From Nocardioides zeae (GTDB lineage Bacteria; Actinomycetota; Actinomycetes; Propionibacteriales; Nocardioidaceae): a stretch of DNA of 64,000 bases. How positions within the stretch are numbered: the first letter of the stretch is position 1; the number at the start of each line of letters is the position of its first letter. The notes under the pieces are model-generated. The model had not been told where the DNA came from. It was given only the letters and a program-made list of their open reading frames with translations, and did not search any database. Location of the stretch: NCBI RefSeq assembly GCF_010686755.1, contig NZ_JAAGXA010000006.1, positions 124,001-188,000 of the forward strand, written 5' to 3'. Both the position numbers and the translations under genes were made by a program. Of this stretch, positions 35,255 through 44,963 are shown in pieces.

Positions 35255-36813
35255 GACCGTGAGTCTGCACCCTCGGTCGCGTCGGCGTCCTCCTGCTCCC
35301 GCGCCTCGGCCAGCGTGGCCGGCACGGCGGGCCGCAGCCGGCGGTAGACCGTCCAGGCGACGCCCAGCGCCAGCAGGCTGTAGAGCCCGATGGTGATGGG
35401 GCTGCTCACCAGCGTCAGCGGGTCGTTGCCGGAGTTGCTCATGGCGTCGCGCAGCGAGTACTCGGCCAAGGGCCCGAGGATCACCGCGATGAGCACCGGC
35501 GCGAGCGGCACGTCGTTGCGCCGCATCACGAAGGCGAGCAGCCCGAGGGCGCACATGAGCACGAGGTCGGTCTGGCTGGCGCCCGTGGCGTAGACGCCGA
35601 GGCTGGCGAACACCGTGATCCCCGCGTAGAGGTACGACTGCGGGAGCATCAGCAGCTTCGCCCACAACGGCGCGAACGGCAGGTTGAGCACGAGCAGCAC
35701 GATCGCCGCCAGGAAGAGCGCCGCCAGCAGGGCCCACACGATCTCGCCGTTGCGCTCGAAGAGCAGCGGGCCAGGCTGCATGCCGTATTGCTGGAACGTC
35801 GCCAGCAGCAGTGCCGCCGTCGCCGAGGTGGGGAGGCCCAGGGCGAGGAGCGCGCCCATCGCGGAGCCGGCGGTCGCGTTGCCCGCGGCCTCCGGACCGG
35901 CGACGCCCTCGATGGCGCCGGTGCCGAACTCCGGCTCCTCCTTGCGTCGGTCGAGCTGCTTCTCGGTGGTGTAGGAGAGGAACGTGGGCACCTCGGCGCC
36001 GCCGGCCGGGATGATGCCGAACGGGATCCCGATGCCGGCGCCGCGGAGCCACGCGGGCAGCGCCCGGCGGAACTCGCGGCCCGAGAGCCACGGCCGGCCC
36101 CGGGACGGGATGAGCTCCGTGCCGCCCGAGCGTCCGTGGCGGCCCGCGACGTGGAGCACCTCGCCGACGGCGAGCACCGCGACGGTGATGACGACGATGC
36201 TGATCCCGTCGAAGAGCGCGGGCACGTCGAAGGTGAACCGCGCCGTACCGGTCGACTGGTCGGTGCCCACGAGGGCGAGGGCGAGGCCGAACACCAGGGC
36301 GGCGACGCCGCGGAGCGGCGACTCCGACACGACGGTCGAGATGGCGACGAAGGCGAAGAGGGCGAGGGCGAAGTACTCGCCCGGCCCGAACCGCGTCGCC
36401 AGGTCCGCCATCGTCGGGGCGAAGAACACGACGAGGACGGTGGCGAGGATCGAGCCGGTGAACGCGCCGATCGCCGACGTCGCGAGCGCCTGGGGAGCGC
36501 GTCCGCCGCGCGCCATCGCGTGGCCCTCGAAGGTCGTCGCGATGGCCGTCGAGTTGCCCGGCGTGTTCATGAGGATGCCGGCCGTCGAGTCGCCGAAGAG
36601 GCCGCCGAAGTAGATGCCGGAGAACATGATGAGTGCCGCGAGCGGGTCGAGCGTGAACGTCATCGGCAGCAGCAGCGCGACCGCCATCGCCGAGCCGAGG
36701 CCCGGCATCACGCCGACCGCGGTGCCGAGGAAGGCCCCGACGACGACCCACAGCAGGTTCATGGGGGTGAGCACGTCGCCGAAGCCGCCGGCGAGGCTGG
36801 TGAGCTGGTCCAT
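35251..36813 (-). CDS. tctA: Tripartite tricarboxylate transporter large membrane subunit, copy 1
   Basis: 520 residues with about 11-12 helices. TctA signatures: [82 protein letters not shown], and [19 protein letters not shown]. This subunit forms the transport path for a di- or tricarboxylate delivered by TctC. It is fourth in usp-tctC-tctB-tctA-SRPBCC, with ATG 36813 2 bp after the tctB stop. Confidence 0.93.
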   Translation of the reverse strand: MDQLTSLAGGFGDVLTPMNLLWVVVGAFLGTAVGVMPGLGSAMAVALLLPMTFTLDPLAALIMFSGIYFGGLFGDSTAGILMNTPGNSTAIATTFEGHAMARGGRAPQALATSAIGAFTGSILATVLVVFFAPTMADLATRFGPGEYFALALFAFVAISTVVSESPLRGVAALVFGLALALVGTDQSTGTARFTFDVPALFDGISIVVITVAVLAVGEVLHVAGRHGRSGGTELIPSRGRPWLSGREFRRALPAWLRGAGIGIPFGIIPAGGAEVPTFLSYTTEKQLDRRKEEPEFGTGAIEGVAGPEAAGNATAGSAMGALLALGLPTSATAALLLATFQQYGMQPGPLLFERNGEIVWALLAALFLAAIVLLVLNLPFAPLWAKLLMLPQSYLYAGITVFASLGVYATGASQTDLVLMCALGLLAFVMRRNDVPLAPVLIAVILGPLAEYSLRDAMSNSGNDPLTLVSSPITIGLYSLLALGVAWTVYRRLRPAVPATLAEAREQEDADATEGADSRS

Positions 36814-36815
36814 GG

Positions 36816-37325
36816 TCAGCCCCTTCCGAGGAGGCCGGACGGCAGCGCGAGACCGAGCATGCCGCTGAAGGTGATCTGCACGACCGACGCGAGGATGAAG
36901 CCGACGGTGATGCTGCGCAGGAGGTTGCGGTTGCCGAGGCCGGTCGCGACGGTCGCGAACAGGGCCGTCGCCATCACCAGCCAGCCGACCGTCTCGAGCA
37001 GCGCGGTGAACGCGAGCAGCCCGCCGAAGGTCGTCAGGACAGCGCGCCAGTTGGTGTCGGCGCTCGCCGCGTGGTCCCGGGCACGCTGCTCCGCGGGCTT
37101 CGCGAACGCCGCGCGCACGAGCAGCACCGCGACGACGGTCGCGATGCCCATGACCAGCCACGCGAAGCCCTGGGGGCCGAGCAGGCCGCCGTCGCCGACG
37201 ACGTCCATCGTGAGGTTGCCGTGGAGGAGCACGCCCGCGAGGACGAGCAGCAGCAGCGCGAGCACGAGCTCCCCGCGTCCGCTCAGCACCGTACGGCGCG
37301 GGGCCGCCGCCACCGGGGCGCTCAC
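36816..37325 (-). CDS. tctB: Tripartite tricarboxylate transporter small membrane subunit, copy 1
   Basis: 169 residues with four hydrophobic helices, the TctB layout. GPQGFAWLVMGIATVVAVLLVRAAF and LLETVGWLVMATALFATVATG are typical of the family. The GTG at 37325 overlaps the tctC stop. TctB is required for transport with TctA, although its exact role is unknown. Confidence 0.88.
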   Translation of the reverse strand: MSAPVAAAPRRTVLSGRGELVLALLLLVLAGVLLHGNLTMDVVGDGGLLGPQGFAWLVMGIATVVAVLLVRAAFAKPAEQRARDHAASADTNWRAVLTTFGGLLAFTALLETVGWLVMATALFATVATGLGNRNLLRSITVGFILASVVQITFSGMLGLALPSGLLGRG

Positions 37326-38323
37326 AGGATCCCCAGGTCGGTCAGGAGGCCGCGCGTGCGGACCTCCTCGCCGGCGATGAAGTCGGCGAACTCGTCGGGC
37401 CCGGTGAAGCTGTCGTCCCAGCGGTTCCGCTCGATCGCCTGGCCCCACGAGTCCGTCCCGAACATCTCCTCGGTGATCGCGAGCAGCTCCGCGCGCTCGG
37501 CGTCGGAGATGCCGGGCGGAGCGACGACACCGCGCCAGTTGACGAGGTCGACGCCCGCGTAGCCCTCCTCCGCCACCGTCGGCGCGTCCACGCCGTCGAG
37601 GCGCTCCGGGGCGACGACGGCGAGGGCCCGGAGCCGTCCGCCGTCGATGAGGTCGCGGAAGTCGTTGTAGCCGCTGACGCCGACCGGCACCGTGCCGCTC
37701 GCCTCCGACAGCAGCGACAAGGTGAGCTCGCCGCCGCCCGCGTGGGGCGTGTAGTGCAGGTCGGCCGGGTCGATGCCGGCGGCCGCGGCCAGCTGGCCGG
37801 AGACGAGGTGGTCGACCGACCCGGCGGACCCCCCGCCGATCGGGATGGTCGGGTCCTCCTGCCAGTCCGCCACGAAGTCGTCGAGGGTGGCCCAGGGGGA
37901 GTCGGTCGGCACGGCGATCACCTCGTAGTCGTCGGCGAGCCGCGCGATCGGGGTCACGTCGGTGAGGCGGGCGGAGCCGCCGCCCATCTCGACGCCGCCG
38001 ACCATGGCGGCGCCCGTGACCATCAGGGTCGTCGCGTCGCCCTCGAAGCGCACGAGCTGGCCCAGGCCGATGGTCCCGCCGGCGCCGGGCACGTTGACGA
38101 CCTGGACGTTGCCCACGATGCCGTCGCCGCGGACGGCCTGCTGGTACTCCCGCGCCGCGAGGTCGTAGCCACCGCCCGCTGCGGCGGGCGCGATCATGGT
38201 GAGCGCGGAGCGGGCCTGGGCGTCGCCGTCGCCGCCTCGGGCGTCCTGGACGGCGAAGAAGCCCGTGGTGACGGCCAGCGTGAGGCCGATCCCGGCGCCG
38301 AGGAGGCCGCGGTCGCCGATCAT
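37322..38323 (-). CDS. tctC: Tricarboxylate-binding protein TctC, copy 1
   Basis: 333 residues. An N-terminal hydrophobic segment (LLGAGIGLTLAVTTGFFAV) exports or anchors it; no lipobox Cys is seen, unlike copy 2. Binding-protein motifs: IAPAAAGGGYDLAARE, VQVVNVPGAGGTIGLGQLV, IGGGSAGSVDHLVSGQLA, NWRGVVAPPGISDAERAELL. The GAGG and GGSVGSxDH loops hold the carboxylate in this family. ATG 38323 overlaps the upstream USP stop by 4 bp. Confidence 0.9.
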   Translation of the reverse strand: MIGDRGLLGAGIGLTLAVTTGFFAVQDARGGDGDAQARSALTMIAPAAAGGGYDLAAREYQQAVRGDGIVGNVQVVNVPGAGGTIGLGQLVRFEGDATTLMVTGAAMVGGVEMGGGSARLTDVTPIARLADDYEVIAVPTDSPWATLDDFVADWQEDPTIPIGGGSAGSVDHLVSGQLAAAAGIDPADLHYTPHAGGGELTLSLLSEASGTVPVGVSGYNDFRDLIDGGRLRALAVVAPERLDGVDAPTVAEEGYAGVDLVNWRGVVAPPGISDAERAELLAITEEMFGTDSWGQAIERNRWDDSFTGPDEFADFIAGEEVRTRGLLTDLGIL

Positions 38324-38712
38324 CGCTTCACCTTCACGGCGAGCACGTCGCAGTCGGCCGCGAGCAGGATGCGCTGCGCGGTGCTGCCCATCAGGAGCTT
38401 GCCGACCGGCGAGCGGTGCCGGATGCCCACGACGAGCAGCGCGGCGGCGTGCTGCCGGGCCGCCTCGAGCACGGCGTCGGCGGCGTCGGACGCGAGGACG
38501 CGCTCGACCCGGGCGGTCACGCCGACGGCCGCGGCCTCGGTCAGGTAGCCCTCGAGGGTCGTGTCGGCGGCGTGCTTCGGGTCGGCGAGCGCGTCGTTCG
38601 ACGACACGTTGAGGACCACGAGGTCGGTGCCCCGCATCCGGGCCTGCTCCAGCGCGGAGCGGAAGGCGGTGTCGGCGGACGGGGCGGGGGAGTGGGCGAG
38701 GACGACGGTCAT
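38320..38712 (-). CDS. Universal stress protein leading the tct1 operon
   Basis: 130 residues, one UspA domain. The end ALLVVGIRHRSPVGKLLMGSTAQRILLAADCDVLAV fits the G-2x-G-9x-G(S/T) ATP-binding pattern. It is the first gene of the operon and overlaps tctC by 4 bp. The 41-bp regulon module begins 59 bp upstream. This is the second transporter-coupled USP in the window. Confidence 0.87.
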   Translation of the reverse strand: MTVVLAHSPAPSADTAFRSALEQARMRGTDLVVLNVSSNDALADPKHAADTTLEGYLTEAAAVGVTARVERVLASDAADAVLEAARQHAAALLVVGIRHRSPVGKLLMGSTAQRILLAADCDVLAVKVKR

Positions 38713-38771
38713 CGTTCTCCTTGGTCGGGTGCGGCTGACCGTGTCGACGCTCACAGACGACGTGTCCGCGG

Positions 38772-38812
38772 TCACCCTTGGCGACGTATCGGTCGAAAGG
38801 GAACTTGTGGTC
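38772..38812 (-). promoter_or_regulatory. Shared 41-bp carboxylate-regulon module, copy 2 (tct1)
   Basis: On the minus strand: GACCACAAGTT at module positions 1-11, CCGAT at 21-25, GTGA at 38-41. 29 of 41 positions match the tct2 copy. It is the only strong conserved feature in the short gap between the two USP genes, apart from the terminator hairpin at 38831. Confidence 0.75.
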
Positions 38813-38830
38813 ACGCCCCGCAATCGGGTC

Positions 38831-38869
38831 GTGGCCCCAGCGCGGCGGAAAGTGCTGCGCTGGGGCCAC
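38831..38869 (-). terminator. Strong hairpin ending the tct2-usp operon
   Basis: GTGGCCCCAGCGC (38831-38843) pairs perfectly with GCGCTGGGGCCAC (38857-38869). It lies 14 bp after the stop of the second USP. There is no T tract, as is common in this group. Confidence 0.65.
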
Positions 38870-38882
38870 GAGGAGGGGTGGG

Positions 38883-39281
38883 TCAGGCGGGCTTCACCGC
38901 CAGCACCGGCACGTCGGCGCCGAGGAGCACGCGCTGGGCGACGGAGCCCAGCACGAGCTTGCCGACGGGGGAGCGCCGCCGCAGGCCGACGACGATCACC
39001 GTCGCGCCGGCCTTCTCGGCCGCCTCGAGCACGGCGTCGGCGACGTCCGGCGCCATGACCCGGTGCACCTCGTGGTCGATCCCCGACGCGGCCAGGTCCC
39101 GCTCGAGCGCGGTGACCTCGCCGTCGTCGGCGAAGCGCTCGTCCACGAGCGCGTCGCCCCGGGTCGCGTTGACCGCCACGATGCGTGCCGAGCGACGACG
39201 GGCCTCGACGATGCCGTGCTCGAGCGCGGCGTGGCCGAAGTCGTCGGGCGTGTAGGCGATGAGCACGGTCTCGGTCGTCAT
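38883..39281 (-). CDS. Universal stress protein ending the tct2 operon
   Basis: 132 residues. UspA fold with [35 protein letters not shown], which carries the ATP-binding loop. Its ATG 39281 overlaps the tctA2 stop by 4 bp. It differs from the tct1 USP by about half its residues by eye, so it is not a recent copy. Confidence 0.87.
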   Translation of the reverse strand: MTTETVLIAYTPDDFGHAALEHGIVEARRRSARIVAVNATRGDALVDERFADDGEVTALERDLAASGIDHEVHRVMAPDVADAVLEAAEKAGATVIVVGLRRRSPVGKLVLGSVAQRVLLGADVPVLAVKPA

Positions 39282-40828
39282 CGGACGCTCTCCTTGTCGG
39301 ACTGGTCAGCGGGAGCCGGGGCGTCGGCCGCCGCCTCGGTGGGCGTGAGCCGCGGACGCACCCGGGCGAGCACGAGCGGCACCACGACGAGCAGCACGAT
39401 GACGGCGTAGACCACCACCGCCAGCGGCTCGTCGACGAGCCCGGCGGGGTCGCCGCCGGAGATCGCCAGCGCCTCGCGCATCTTCGTCTCCATCAGGGGA
39501 CCGAGGATGACGCCGAGGATGAGGGGCAGCACGGGCAGCCCGAACCGGCGCATCGCCAGGCCGAGCAGGCCGAAGACGAGCAGGAGGAAGAGGTCGAACG
39601 GCTGCTGGTTCGCCGTGTAGGCGCCCAGCGAGGCGAAGAAGAGGATGCCCGCGTAGAGGTAGGGCCGCGGGATCCGCAGGAGCTTCGCCCACAGCGGTGC
39701 CAGGGGGAGGTTGAGCACGAGGAGCAGCGTGTTGCCGATGAGCAGGCTGGCGAGCAGCGTCCACACGAGGTCCGGGTGCTCGGTCATGAGCTGCGGACCG
39801 GGCTGGATGCCGTAGCCCTGCAGCGCCGCCAGCATGATCGTCGCGGTCGCGGTGACCGGCAGACCGAGCGCCAGCAGCGGCACGAAGGTGCCGGCGGCCG
39901 AGGCGTTGTTGGCGGCCTCCGGCCCGGCGACGCCCTCGATGGCGCCGCTGCCGAACTCGTGGCCCTTCTTCGCGAGGCGCTTCTCCAGCACGTACGAGAG
40001 GAACGTCGGCGTCTCCGCGCCACCGGCCGGGACGGCGCCGAACGGGAAGCCGAGGGCGGTGCCGCGCAACCACGGCTTCCACGAGCGGCCCCAGTCGTCG
40101 CGGCCCATCCAGGGGCGGCCGACGGGGATGACCGAGAGCGGGCGACGACGCAGGTGGGCGGCGACCCAGAGGGCCTCGCCGAGCGCGAAGATGCCGACCG
40201 CGACGACGACGATGTCGAGCCGGTCCGCCAGCAGCGGCTGGTCGAAGGACAGGCGCGGCTGGCCGGTGTTCATGTCGAGCCCGACGAGCCCGATCGTCAG
40301 GCCGATGAAGAGGGCGATGAAGCCGCGCAGCCGCGAGGAGCCGAGCACGCTGGTGACGAGCACCATCGCCATGAGCATGATCGCGAGGTAGGACGGGGCG
40401 CCGATCTTCACGGCCACCCCGGCCAGTGCCGGGGCGAAGAACACGACCAGCATCGTGCCGATCGTGCCGGCGATGAAGGAGCCGATGGCGGCCGTGGCGA
40501 GCGCCTGCGCGGCCCGCCCCTTCTTCGCCATCTTGTTGCCCTCGAGCGCCGTCATCACCGAGGCGGACTCGCCGGGGGTGTTGAGCAGGATCGAGGTGGT
40601 GGACCCGCCGTACATGCCGCCGTAGTAGATGCCGGCGAACATGATGAAGGCCTGGGTCGGCTCGAGGCCGAAGGTGACGGGCAGCAGCAGGGCGACCGCC
40701 ATGGCGGGGCCGATGCCGGGGAGCACGCCGACGAACGTGCCGAGGAGCACGCCGATCGCGGCCCACATGAGGTTCTCGGGCGTGACGGCCGTGGCGAGGC
40801 CGTCCGCGAGCAGGGACAGGGATTCCAT
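39278..40828 (-). CDS. tctA: Tripartite tricarboxylate transporter large membrane subunit, copy 2
   Basis: 516 residues, about 11-12 helices. Signatures: [64 protein letters not shown] and [33 protein letters not shown] is the standard TctA loop, whereas copy 1 has [10 protein letters not shown], so the two probably carry different acids. ATG 40828 was chosen because a longer start adds only a Ser/Arg-rich tail. Confidence 0.93.
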   Translation of the reverse strand: MESLSLLADGLATAVTPENLMWAAIGVLLGTFVGVLPGIGPAMAVALLLPVTFGLEPTQAFIMFAGIYYGGMYGGSTTSILLNTPGESASVMTALEGNKMAKKGRAAQALATAAIGSFIAGTIGTMLVVFFAPALAGVAVKIGAPSYLAIMLMAMVLVTSVLGSSRLRGFIALFIGLTIGLVGLDMNTGQPRLSFDQPLLADRLDIVVVAVGIFALGEALWVAAHLRRRPLSVIPVGRPWMGRDDWGRSWKPWLRGTALGFPFGAVPAGGAETPTFLSYVLEKRLAKKGHEFGSGAIEGVAGPEAANNASAAGTFVPLLALGLPVTATATIMLAALQGYGIQPGPQLMTEHPDLVWTLLASLLIGNTLLLVLNLPLAPLWAKLLRIPRPYLYAGILFFASLGAYTANQQPFDLFLLLVFGLLGLAMRRFGLPVLPLILGVILGPLMETKMREALAISGGDPAGLVDEPLAVVVYAVIVLLVVVPLVLARVRPRLTPTEAAADAPAPADQSDKESVR

Positions 40829-40838
40829 GACGCGCCTT

Positions 40839-41399
40839 TCAGAGGATCCCGTCGAGGACACCCGGGGTGAGCGGGATGCCGAGGCCGACGTAGAAGCCGT
40901 ACCAGCTGCCGACCGCGAGGACGGCGCCGATGAGGAGGTCGCGCACGTAGGTGCGCGAGCCGAGCGACCAGGTGGCGCCGGCGAAGAGGATCGCGCCCGA
41001 GATGGCCCAGCCGAGCCAGCCGACGGTCGCGATGGTGAGCACGAGCACGCCGACGAGCTTCGCGACGGTCAGCCAGTCGGAGCGCTGCGACAGGTCGACG
41101 TCCTCCCCGTCCTCCGGGGTGGGTACGTCGCCGCGCAGGGCCGCGAGGCCGAGCAGGACGCCGAGGCCCATGAGCACGGAGCCGATGACGTACGGGAACG
41201 CCTTGGGCCCGACGGGGTCGGCGAACCCGACCACGAGGGTGGAGGCGTCGTAGACGGTGTAGGCGCCGATGACGACGAGCGCCGCGGCGAGGCCGAGCTG
41301 GGCGAGGTCGCGCTCGCGCTCGGGGGCGACGGGCGGGGTGCCCTCGACCTCCGGGACGACGGTCCCGGCGCCGGCCGGTTCGGTGGGGGTGGTGGTCAT
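40839..41399 (-). CDS. tctB: Tripartite tricarboxylate transporter small membrane subunit, copy 2
   Basis: 186 residues. A cytosolic Pro/Glu-rich N-terminus (~1-30) precedes four helices, including [24 protein letters not shown] and [26 protein letters not shown], the TctB pattern. It lies 10 bp upstream of tctA2. tctC2 ends 85 bp before it. Confidence 0.9.
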   Translation of the reverse strand: MTTTPTEPAGAGTVVPEVEGTPPVAPERERDLAQLGLAAALVVIGAYTVYDASTLVVGFADPVGPKAFPYVIGSVLMGLGVLLGLAALRGDVPTPEDGEDVDLSQRSDWLTVAKLVGVLVLTIATVGWLGWAISGAILFAGATWSLGSRTYVRDLLIGAVLAVGSWYGFYVGLGIPLTPGVLDGIL

Positions 41400-41484
41400 C
41401 GCGGGCTCGTTCCTCCGAGGGCGGCACCCGGCGGGTGCGGGACAGGGTGCGGGGCAGGGGGCGGGGCAGGGGGCGGGGTGGGGG

Positions 41485-42501
41485 TCACGACAGGTTCAAC
41501 CCGAGCTCGTCGAGGGTGTCGGCCACGCGGGCGTCCTCCTCGGTGAGGAACTGCTCGAACTCGTCGCCGGTCTGCAGCGCGTCGATCCAGCCGTTGTCGG
41601 CCATCGCCTGCTGCCACTCGTCGGTCCCGTGCATCTCCACGACCAGCTCGATCAGCCGGTCGCGGGCCTCGTCCGAGATGCCGGGCGGGGCCAGCACGCC
41701 GCGCCAGTTGTTGAAGACGAGGTCGATGCCCGACTCGCTGACGGTCGGGACGTCGGCGAGGGTCTCGTTGGCCAGGCGCTCCTCGCCGGAGACGGCCAGC
41801 GCCCGCAGGTCGCCGGAGGCGATCTGGCCCTCGAACTCGCCGAGGCCCGAGAAGCCGACCTGGATCTTGTCGCCCAGGAGGGCGGAGGTGAGGGGGCCGC
41901 CGCCGTCGTAGACGACGTAGCGGACCTCCTTGGGGTCGATGCCCGCCGCCTGCGCGAGGAGCATCGGGAAGAGGTGGTCGGGACCGCCGACGGACGAGCC
42001 GCCGCCGACGACGATCGAGCCGGGGTCGGCACGCCAGGCCTCGATGAAGTCGTCGAAGGTCGCGTAGGGCGAGCTCGCCGGCACGAGCACGCCTTCCTGG
42101 TCCTCGATGAGCTTGGCGATGGGCGTCGCGTCCTGGGGGCGGACGTCGTTGCCGTTGGAGTAGAGGGAGCCGACGACGCCGAGGCCCATGTACATCATCA
42201 GGTGCTCGTCGCCCTCGGCGTTCATGAGCCGGGACATGGCCACGGAGCCGCCCGCGCCGATGATGTTGTTGATCTCGAAGTCGCCGCCGGTGAGGTCGTT
42301 GCGCTCCATGGCCGCCACGGCGGCGCGCCCGGTCTGGTCGTAACCTCCACCGGGGCTGTTCGGGATGTAGACCGTGTAGTCGTCCCCGGAGCCACCGCGG
42401 GTGACCCCGCAGGCGCTCGCCAGCGCCGCGACCATCACGCCGGCGACGGTCGCGCCGGTGATGCGGGTGAGCCGCGACGTACGGGAGAATGGCTGCTTCA
42501 T
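41485..42501 (-). CDS. tctC: Tricarboxylate-binding lipoprotein TctC, copy 2
   Basis: 338 residues. Lipobox LASAC (Cys ~29) predicts a lipid anchor. Binding motifs: YIPNSPGGGYDQTGRAAV, INNIIGAGGSVAMSRLM, VVGGGSSVGGPDHLFPMLLAQ, and NNWRGVLAPPGISDEARDRLIEL. It captures a carboxylate outside the membrane for TctBA. It is divergent from the sensor kinase, with 64 bp between the two starts. Confidence 0.92.
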   Translation of the reverse strand: MKQPFSRTSRLTRITGATVAGVMVAALASACGVTRGGSGDDYTVYIPNSPGGGYDQTGRAAVAAMERNDLTGGDFEINNIIGAGGSVAMSRLMNAEGDEHLMMYMGLGVVGSLYSNGNDVRPQDATPIAKLIEDQEGVLVPASSPYATFDDFIEAWRADPGSIVVGGGSSVGGPDHLFPMLLAQAAGIDPKEVRYVVYDGGGPLTSALLGDKIQVGFSGLGEFEGQIASGDLRALAVSGEERLANETLADVPTVSESGIDLVFNNWRGVLAPPGISDEARDRLIELVVEMHGTDEWQQAMADNGWIDALQTGDEFEQFLTEEDARVADTLDELGLNLS

Positions 42502-42532
42502 GTGGTGATCGTCACCCTGCTTGTGGTCGGCG

Positions 42533-42573
42533 TCACTCTTTGGCGCGTAACGGAGGTTTCGGAACTTGTGGTC
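42533..42573. promoter_or_regulatory. Shared 41-bp carboxylate-regulon module, copy 3 (tct2 / sensor kinase)
   Basis: On the minus strand: GACCACAAGTT (1-11), CCGTT (21-25), GTGA (38-41). The kinase TTG start at 42566 lies inside the GACCACAAGTT part. An extra partial copy GACCACAAG (minus strand; plus-strand CTTGTGGTC at 42520-42528) is nearer tctC. It sits between divergent tctC2 and the kinase gene, so it can control both. Confidence 0.8.
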
Positions 42574-44242
42574 ACCCGCGGTCGGCGCGCGCCGGCCCCG
42601 CCTCACGCTCGCCGGGCAGTTCCTGGTGCTCCAGCTCAGCGTGCTCGTGATGGTGCTGGGGGTCGCGGGGTTCGTGACGCTGCAGCAGACGGAGACGTCG
42701 TTCCGCGAGGAGCGGGGCAGCCGGCTGCGGCAGGCCGCCGAGAGCCTCGCCAACACCGCCGTCGTGCGCGACGAGCTGCAGCAGCGCTACCCGGCGACGG
42801 AGGCGCTGGCGTCCTACGCCACCGAGGTGCAGAACCGGCTCGGGGCCGACGCGGTCTACCTGACGGACGTGGACGGTCGGCAGGTCATCGGGCCCGACCC
42901 GACCCTCGAGGAGCAGCGGATCGACCTCGGCGACCGCTCGATCCTCCGGGGCCGCGTCTGGACGGGTGACGTCGACGAGCGCGACCGGCACTCCCTGGCG
43001 GCGCTCGTGCCCGTGCTCGGCGACGACGGGGAGCTCGTCGGCATCGTCATGGTCGCGGAGACCTACCCCTCGTGGTCGGAGCTCGTCGAGCGGTCGGTGC
43101 CCGACCTGCTCGTGTTCCTCGGCCTCGGCCTGGCGCTGGGTGGCGTGGGCTCGTTCGTGCTCTCGCGGCTGATCAAGCGGCGTACCCGCGGCCTGGAGCC
43201 CGCCGAGATCTCCGCCCTCGCCGACCAGCGGGAGGCGCTGCTCCACTCGCTCCGCGAGGGTCTGGTGGGGGTCGCGGCCGACGGCCGGGTGACCGTCGTC
43301 AACGACACCGCCCGCGCGCTGCTGGGGCTGGCGGAGGTCGGTCCCGACGACCGTCTCGCCGACCTCGACCTGCCGCCCGAGGTGGCCGAGCTGCTCACCG
43401 CGGACGAGCCCGAGGAGGAGGTCGTCGACGCCCTGCTCGTCGTCGGCGGCCGGGTGCTCGTCGTCAACCGCCGTCGGGTGCGGGGCCCCGGCGCCACCGG
43501 CGGGGTGGTCGTCACGCTGCGCGACCACACCGAGCTCCTCGCGTTGCGCAGCGAGCTGCGGGAGCGGGAGTCGGTCACGGAGACGCTCCGCGCCCAGACC
43601 CACGAGTTCTCCAACCGCCTCCACACGATCTCGGGGCTGCTGCAGCTGGAGGAGTACGACGAGGCCTCCGCCGCCATCGGCACCATCGTGCGGCGCCAGG
43701 CGGAGATCAGCGACGGCGTGCGCGCCCGGGTGGAGGACCCCCAGGTCGCCGCGCTGCTCGTCGCGAAGGTGAGCGTCGCGGCGGAACGGGGACTGCCCAT
43801 CGAGGTGGTGGACGCCGACGGAGCGGGGCCGCTGCCGCGCCTCGACCCGGACCTCGCCGCTGACGTGGCCACGGTGCTGGGCAACCTCGTCGACAACGCG
43901 GTGGACGCCGTCGTGGCGGCCCGCGCGACCGATGCGGCGTCCCGTCGGGAGGACGTGGTCGAGGTGCGCCTGCGGTACGACGCGGGAGCGGCGTGGGTCG
44001 AGGTCGGCGACACCGGTGCGGGGATCGACCCGGCGGACCGCGCACGGATCTTCGACCGGGGGTGGTCGACCAAGCCCGGCGGCATCGGCGGACGGGGCAT
44101 CGGCCTCGCGCTCGTGCGTCAGGTCTGCCAGCGCCGGGGCGGCGAGGTGGCGGTGGGCTCGCGTCCGGGCGGCGGTGCGGTGTTCACTGCTCGCATGCCC
44201 GGCCGACCGCACCCCGACGTCGAGGACGACGCCCGTGCCTGA
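42566..44242 (+). CDS. CitA/DcuS-type sensor histidine kinase
   Basis: 558 residues. TM1 (~18-40), an extracellular Cache-type sensor (~45-170, with VYLTDVDGRQVIGPDP), TM2 (~172-195), a PAS-like region (~215-310), the H-box QTHEFSNRLHTISGLLQL and an ATPase domain (NLVDNAVDAV, GDTGAGIDPADRARIFDRGWSTKPGG, GRGIGLALV). It should sense an external di- or tricarboxylate. The TTG start at 42566 is fixed by an in-frame stop at 42548 and by GGAGG 9 nt upstream. The response regulator overlaps it by 8 bp. Confidence 0.9.
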   Translation: MWSPAVGARRPRLTLAGQFLVLQLSVLVMVLGVAGFVTLQQTETSFREERGSRLRQAAESLANTAVVRDELQQRYPATEALASYATEVQNRLGADAVYLTDVDGRQVIGPDPTLEEQRIDLGDRSILRGRVWTGDVDERDRHSLAALVPVLGDDGELVGIVMVAETYPSWSELVERSVPDLLVFLGLGLALGGVGSFVLSRLIKRRTRGLEPAEISALADQREALLHSLREGLVGVAADGRVTVVNDTARALLGLAEVGPDDRLADLDLPPEVAELLTADEPEEEVVDALLVVGGRVLVVNRRRVRGPGATGGVVVTLRDHTELLALRSELRERESVTETLRAQTHEFSNRLHTISGLLQLEEYDEASAAIGTIVRRQAEISDGVRARVEDPQVAALLVAKVSVAAERGLPIEVVDADGAGPLPRLDPDLAADVATVLGNLVDNAVDAVVAARATDAASRREDVVEVRLRYDAGAAWVEVGDTGAGIDPADRARIFDRGWSTKPGGIGGRGIGLALVRQVCQRRGGEVAVGSRPGGGAVFTARMPGRPHPDVEDDARA

Positions 44243-44948
44243 CCGTCCCGACAACGGCCCGGACCTGCGCGTGCTCGTCGTCGACGACGACTTCATGGTC
44301 GCCTCCATCCACACCCGCTTCGTGGAGCGTGCGCCCGGCTTCACGCCGGTCGGCGTCGCCGCCACCGCGCGGGCCGCGCTCGAGGAGATCGACCGGCTGC
44401 GGCCCGACCTCGTGCTGCTCGACGTGCACCTGCCCGACGCCTCCGGCATCGACGTGCTCCGCCGGCTCCGCGGCGCGGGCAACGAGGTGGGCGTCATCAT
44501 GGTGACCGCGGCGCGCGAGGCGGAGACGGTCCGGGCGGCGGCCGCGGCCGGGGCGGCGCACTACCTCGTCAAGCCGTTCGAGCGCAGCGACCTGGAGACG
44601 CGGCTCGAGGGCTTCCGTCGCAGCCGGGCCGCGCTCGCGGCGATCGACACCGACGAGGCCTCGGCCGCCCGTGCGACGCAGGACGCGATCGACGCCGTCT
44701 TCGCCCCGGCCGCCGGGGCCCGGGTCGCGCTGCCGAAGGGCCTCTCCGTCGAGACCGCCGGAGCGGTGGCGGCCGCCCTGGCGGGCGGCGACGAGCTGTC
44801 GGCCAGCGACGTCGCCGAGAAGGTCGGCGTCTCCCGGGTCAGCGCGCGGCGCTACCTCGAGCACTTCGTCGAGACGGGCCGGCTGACGGCGCGGCTGCAG
44901 TACGGCGGCACGGGGCGCCCCGTGCGGCTGTACCGGCGCGAGGAGTGA
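44235..44948 (+). CDS. CitB/DcuR-type response regulator
   Basis: 237 residues. Receiver domain ~10-125: acidic VVDDDF, phospho-accepting Asp in LVLLDVHLPDASG, Thr in IMVTAARE and Lys in YLVKPFE. The C-terminal helix-turn-helix LSASDVAEKVGVSRVSARRYLEHFVETGRL is typical of the CitB family. GTG 44235 overlaps the kinase stop. It is the best candidate to bind the 41-bp module at the gntP and tct promoters, which is an inference from position and family. Confidence 0.92.
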   Translation: MPDRPDNGPDLRVLVVDDDFMVASIHTRFVERAPGFTPVGVAATARAALEEIDRLRPDLVLLDVHLPDASGIDVLRRLRGAGNEVGVIMVTAAREAETVRAAAAAGAAHYLVKPFERSDLETRLEGFRRSRAALAAIDTDEASAARATQDAIDAVFAPAAGARVALPKGLSVETAGAVAAALAGGDELSASDVAEKVGVSRVSARRYLEHFVETGRLTARLQYGGTGRPVRLYRREE

Positions 44949-44963
44949 GCGCCGCGCCCCGCC

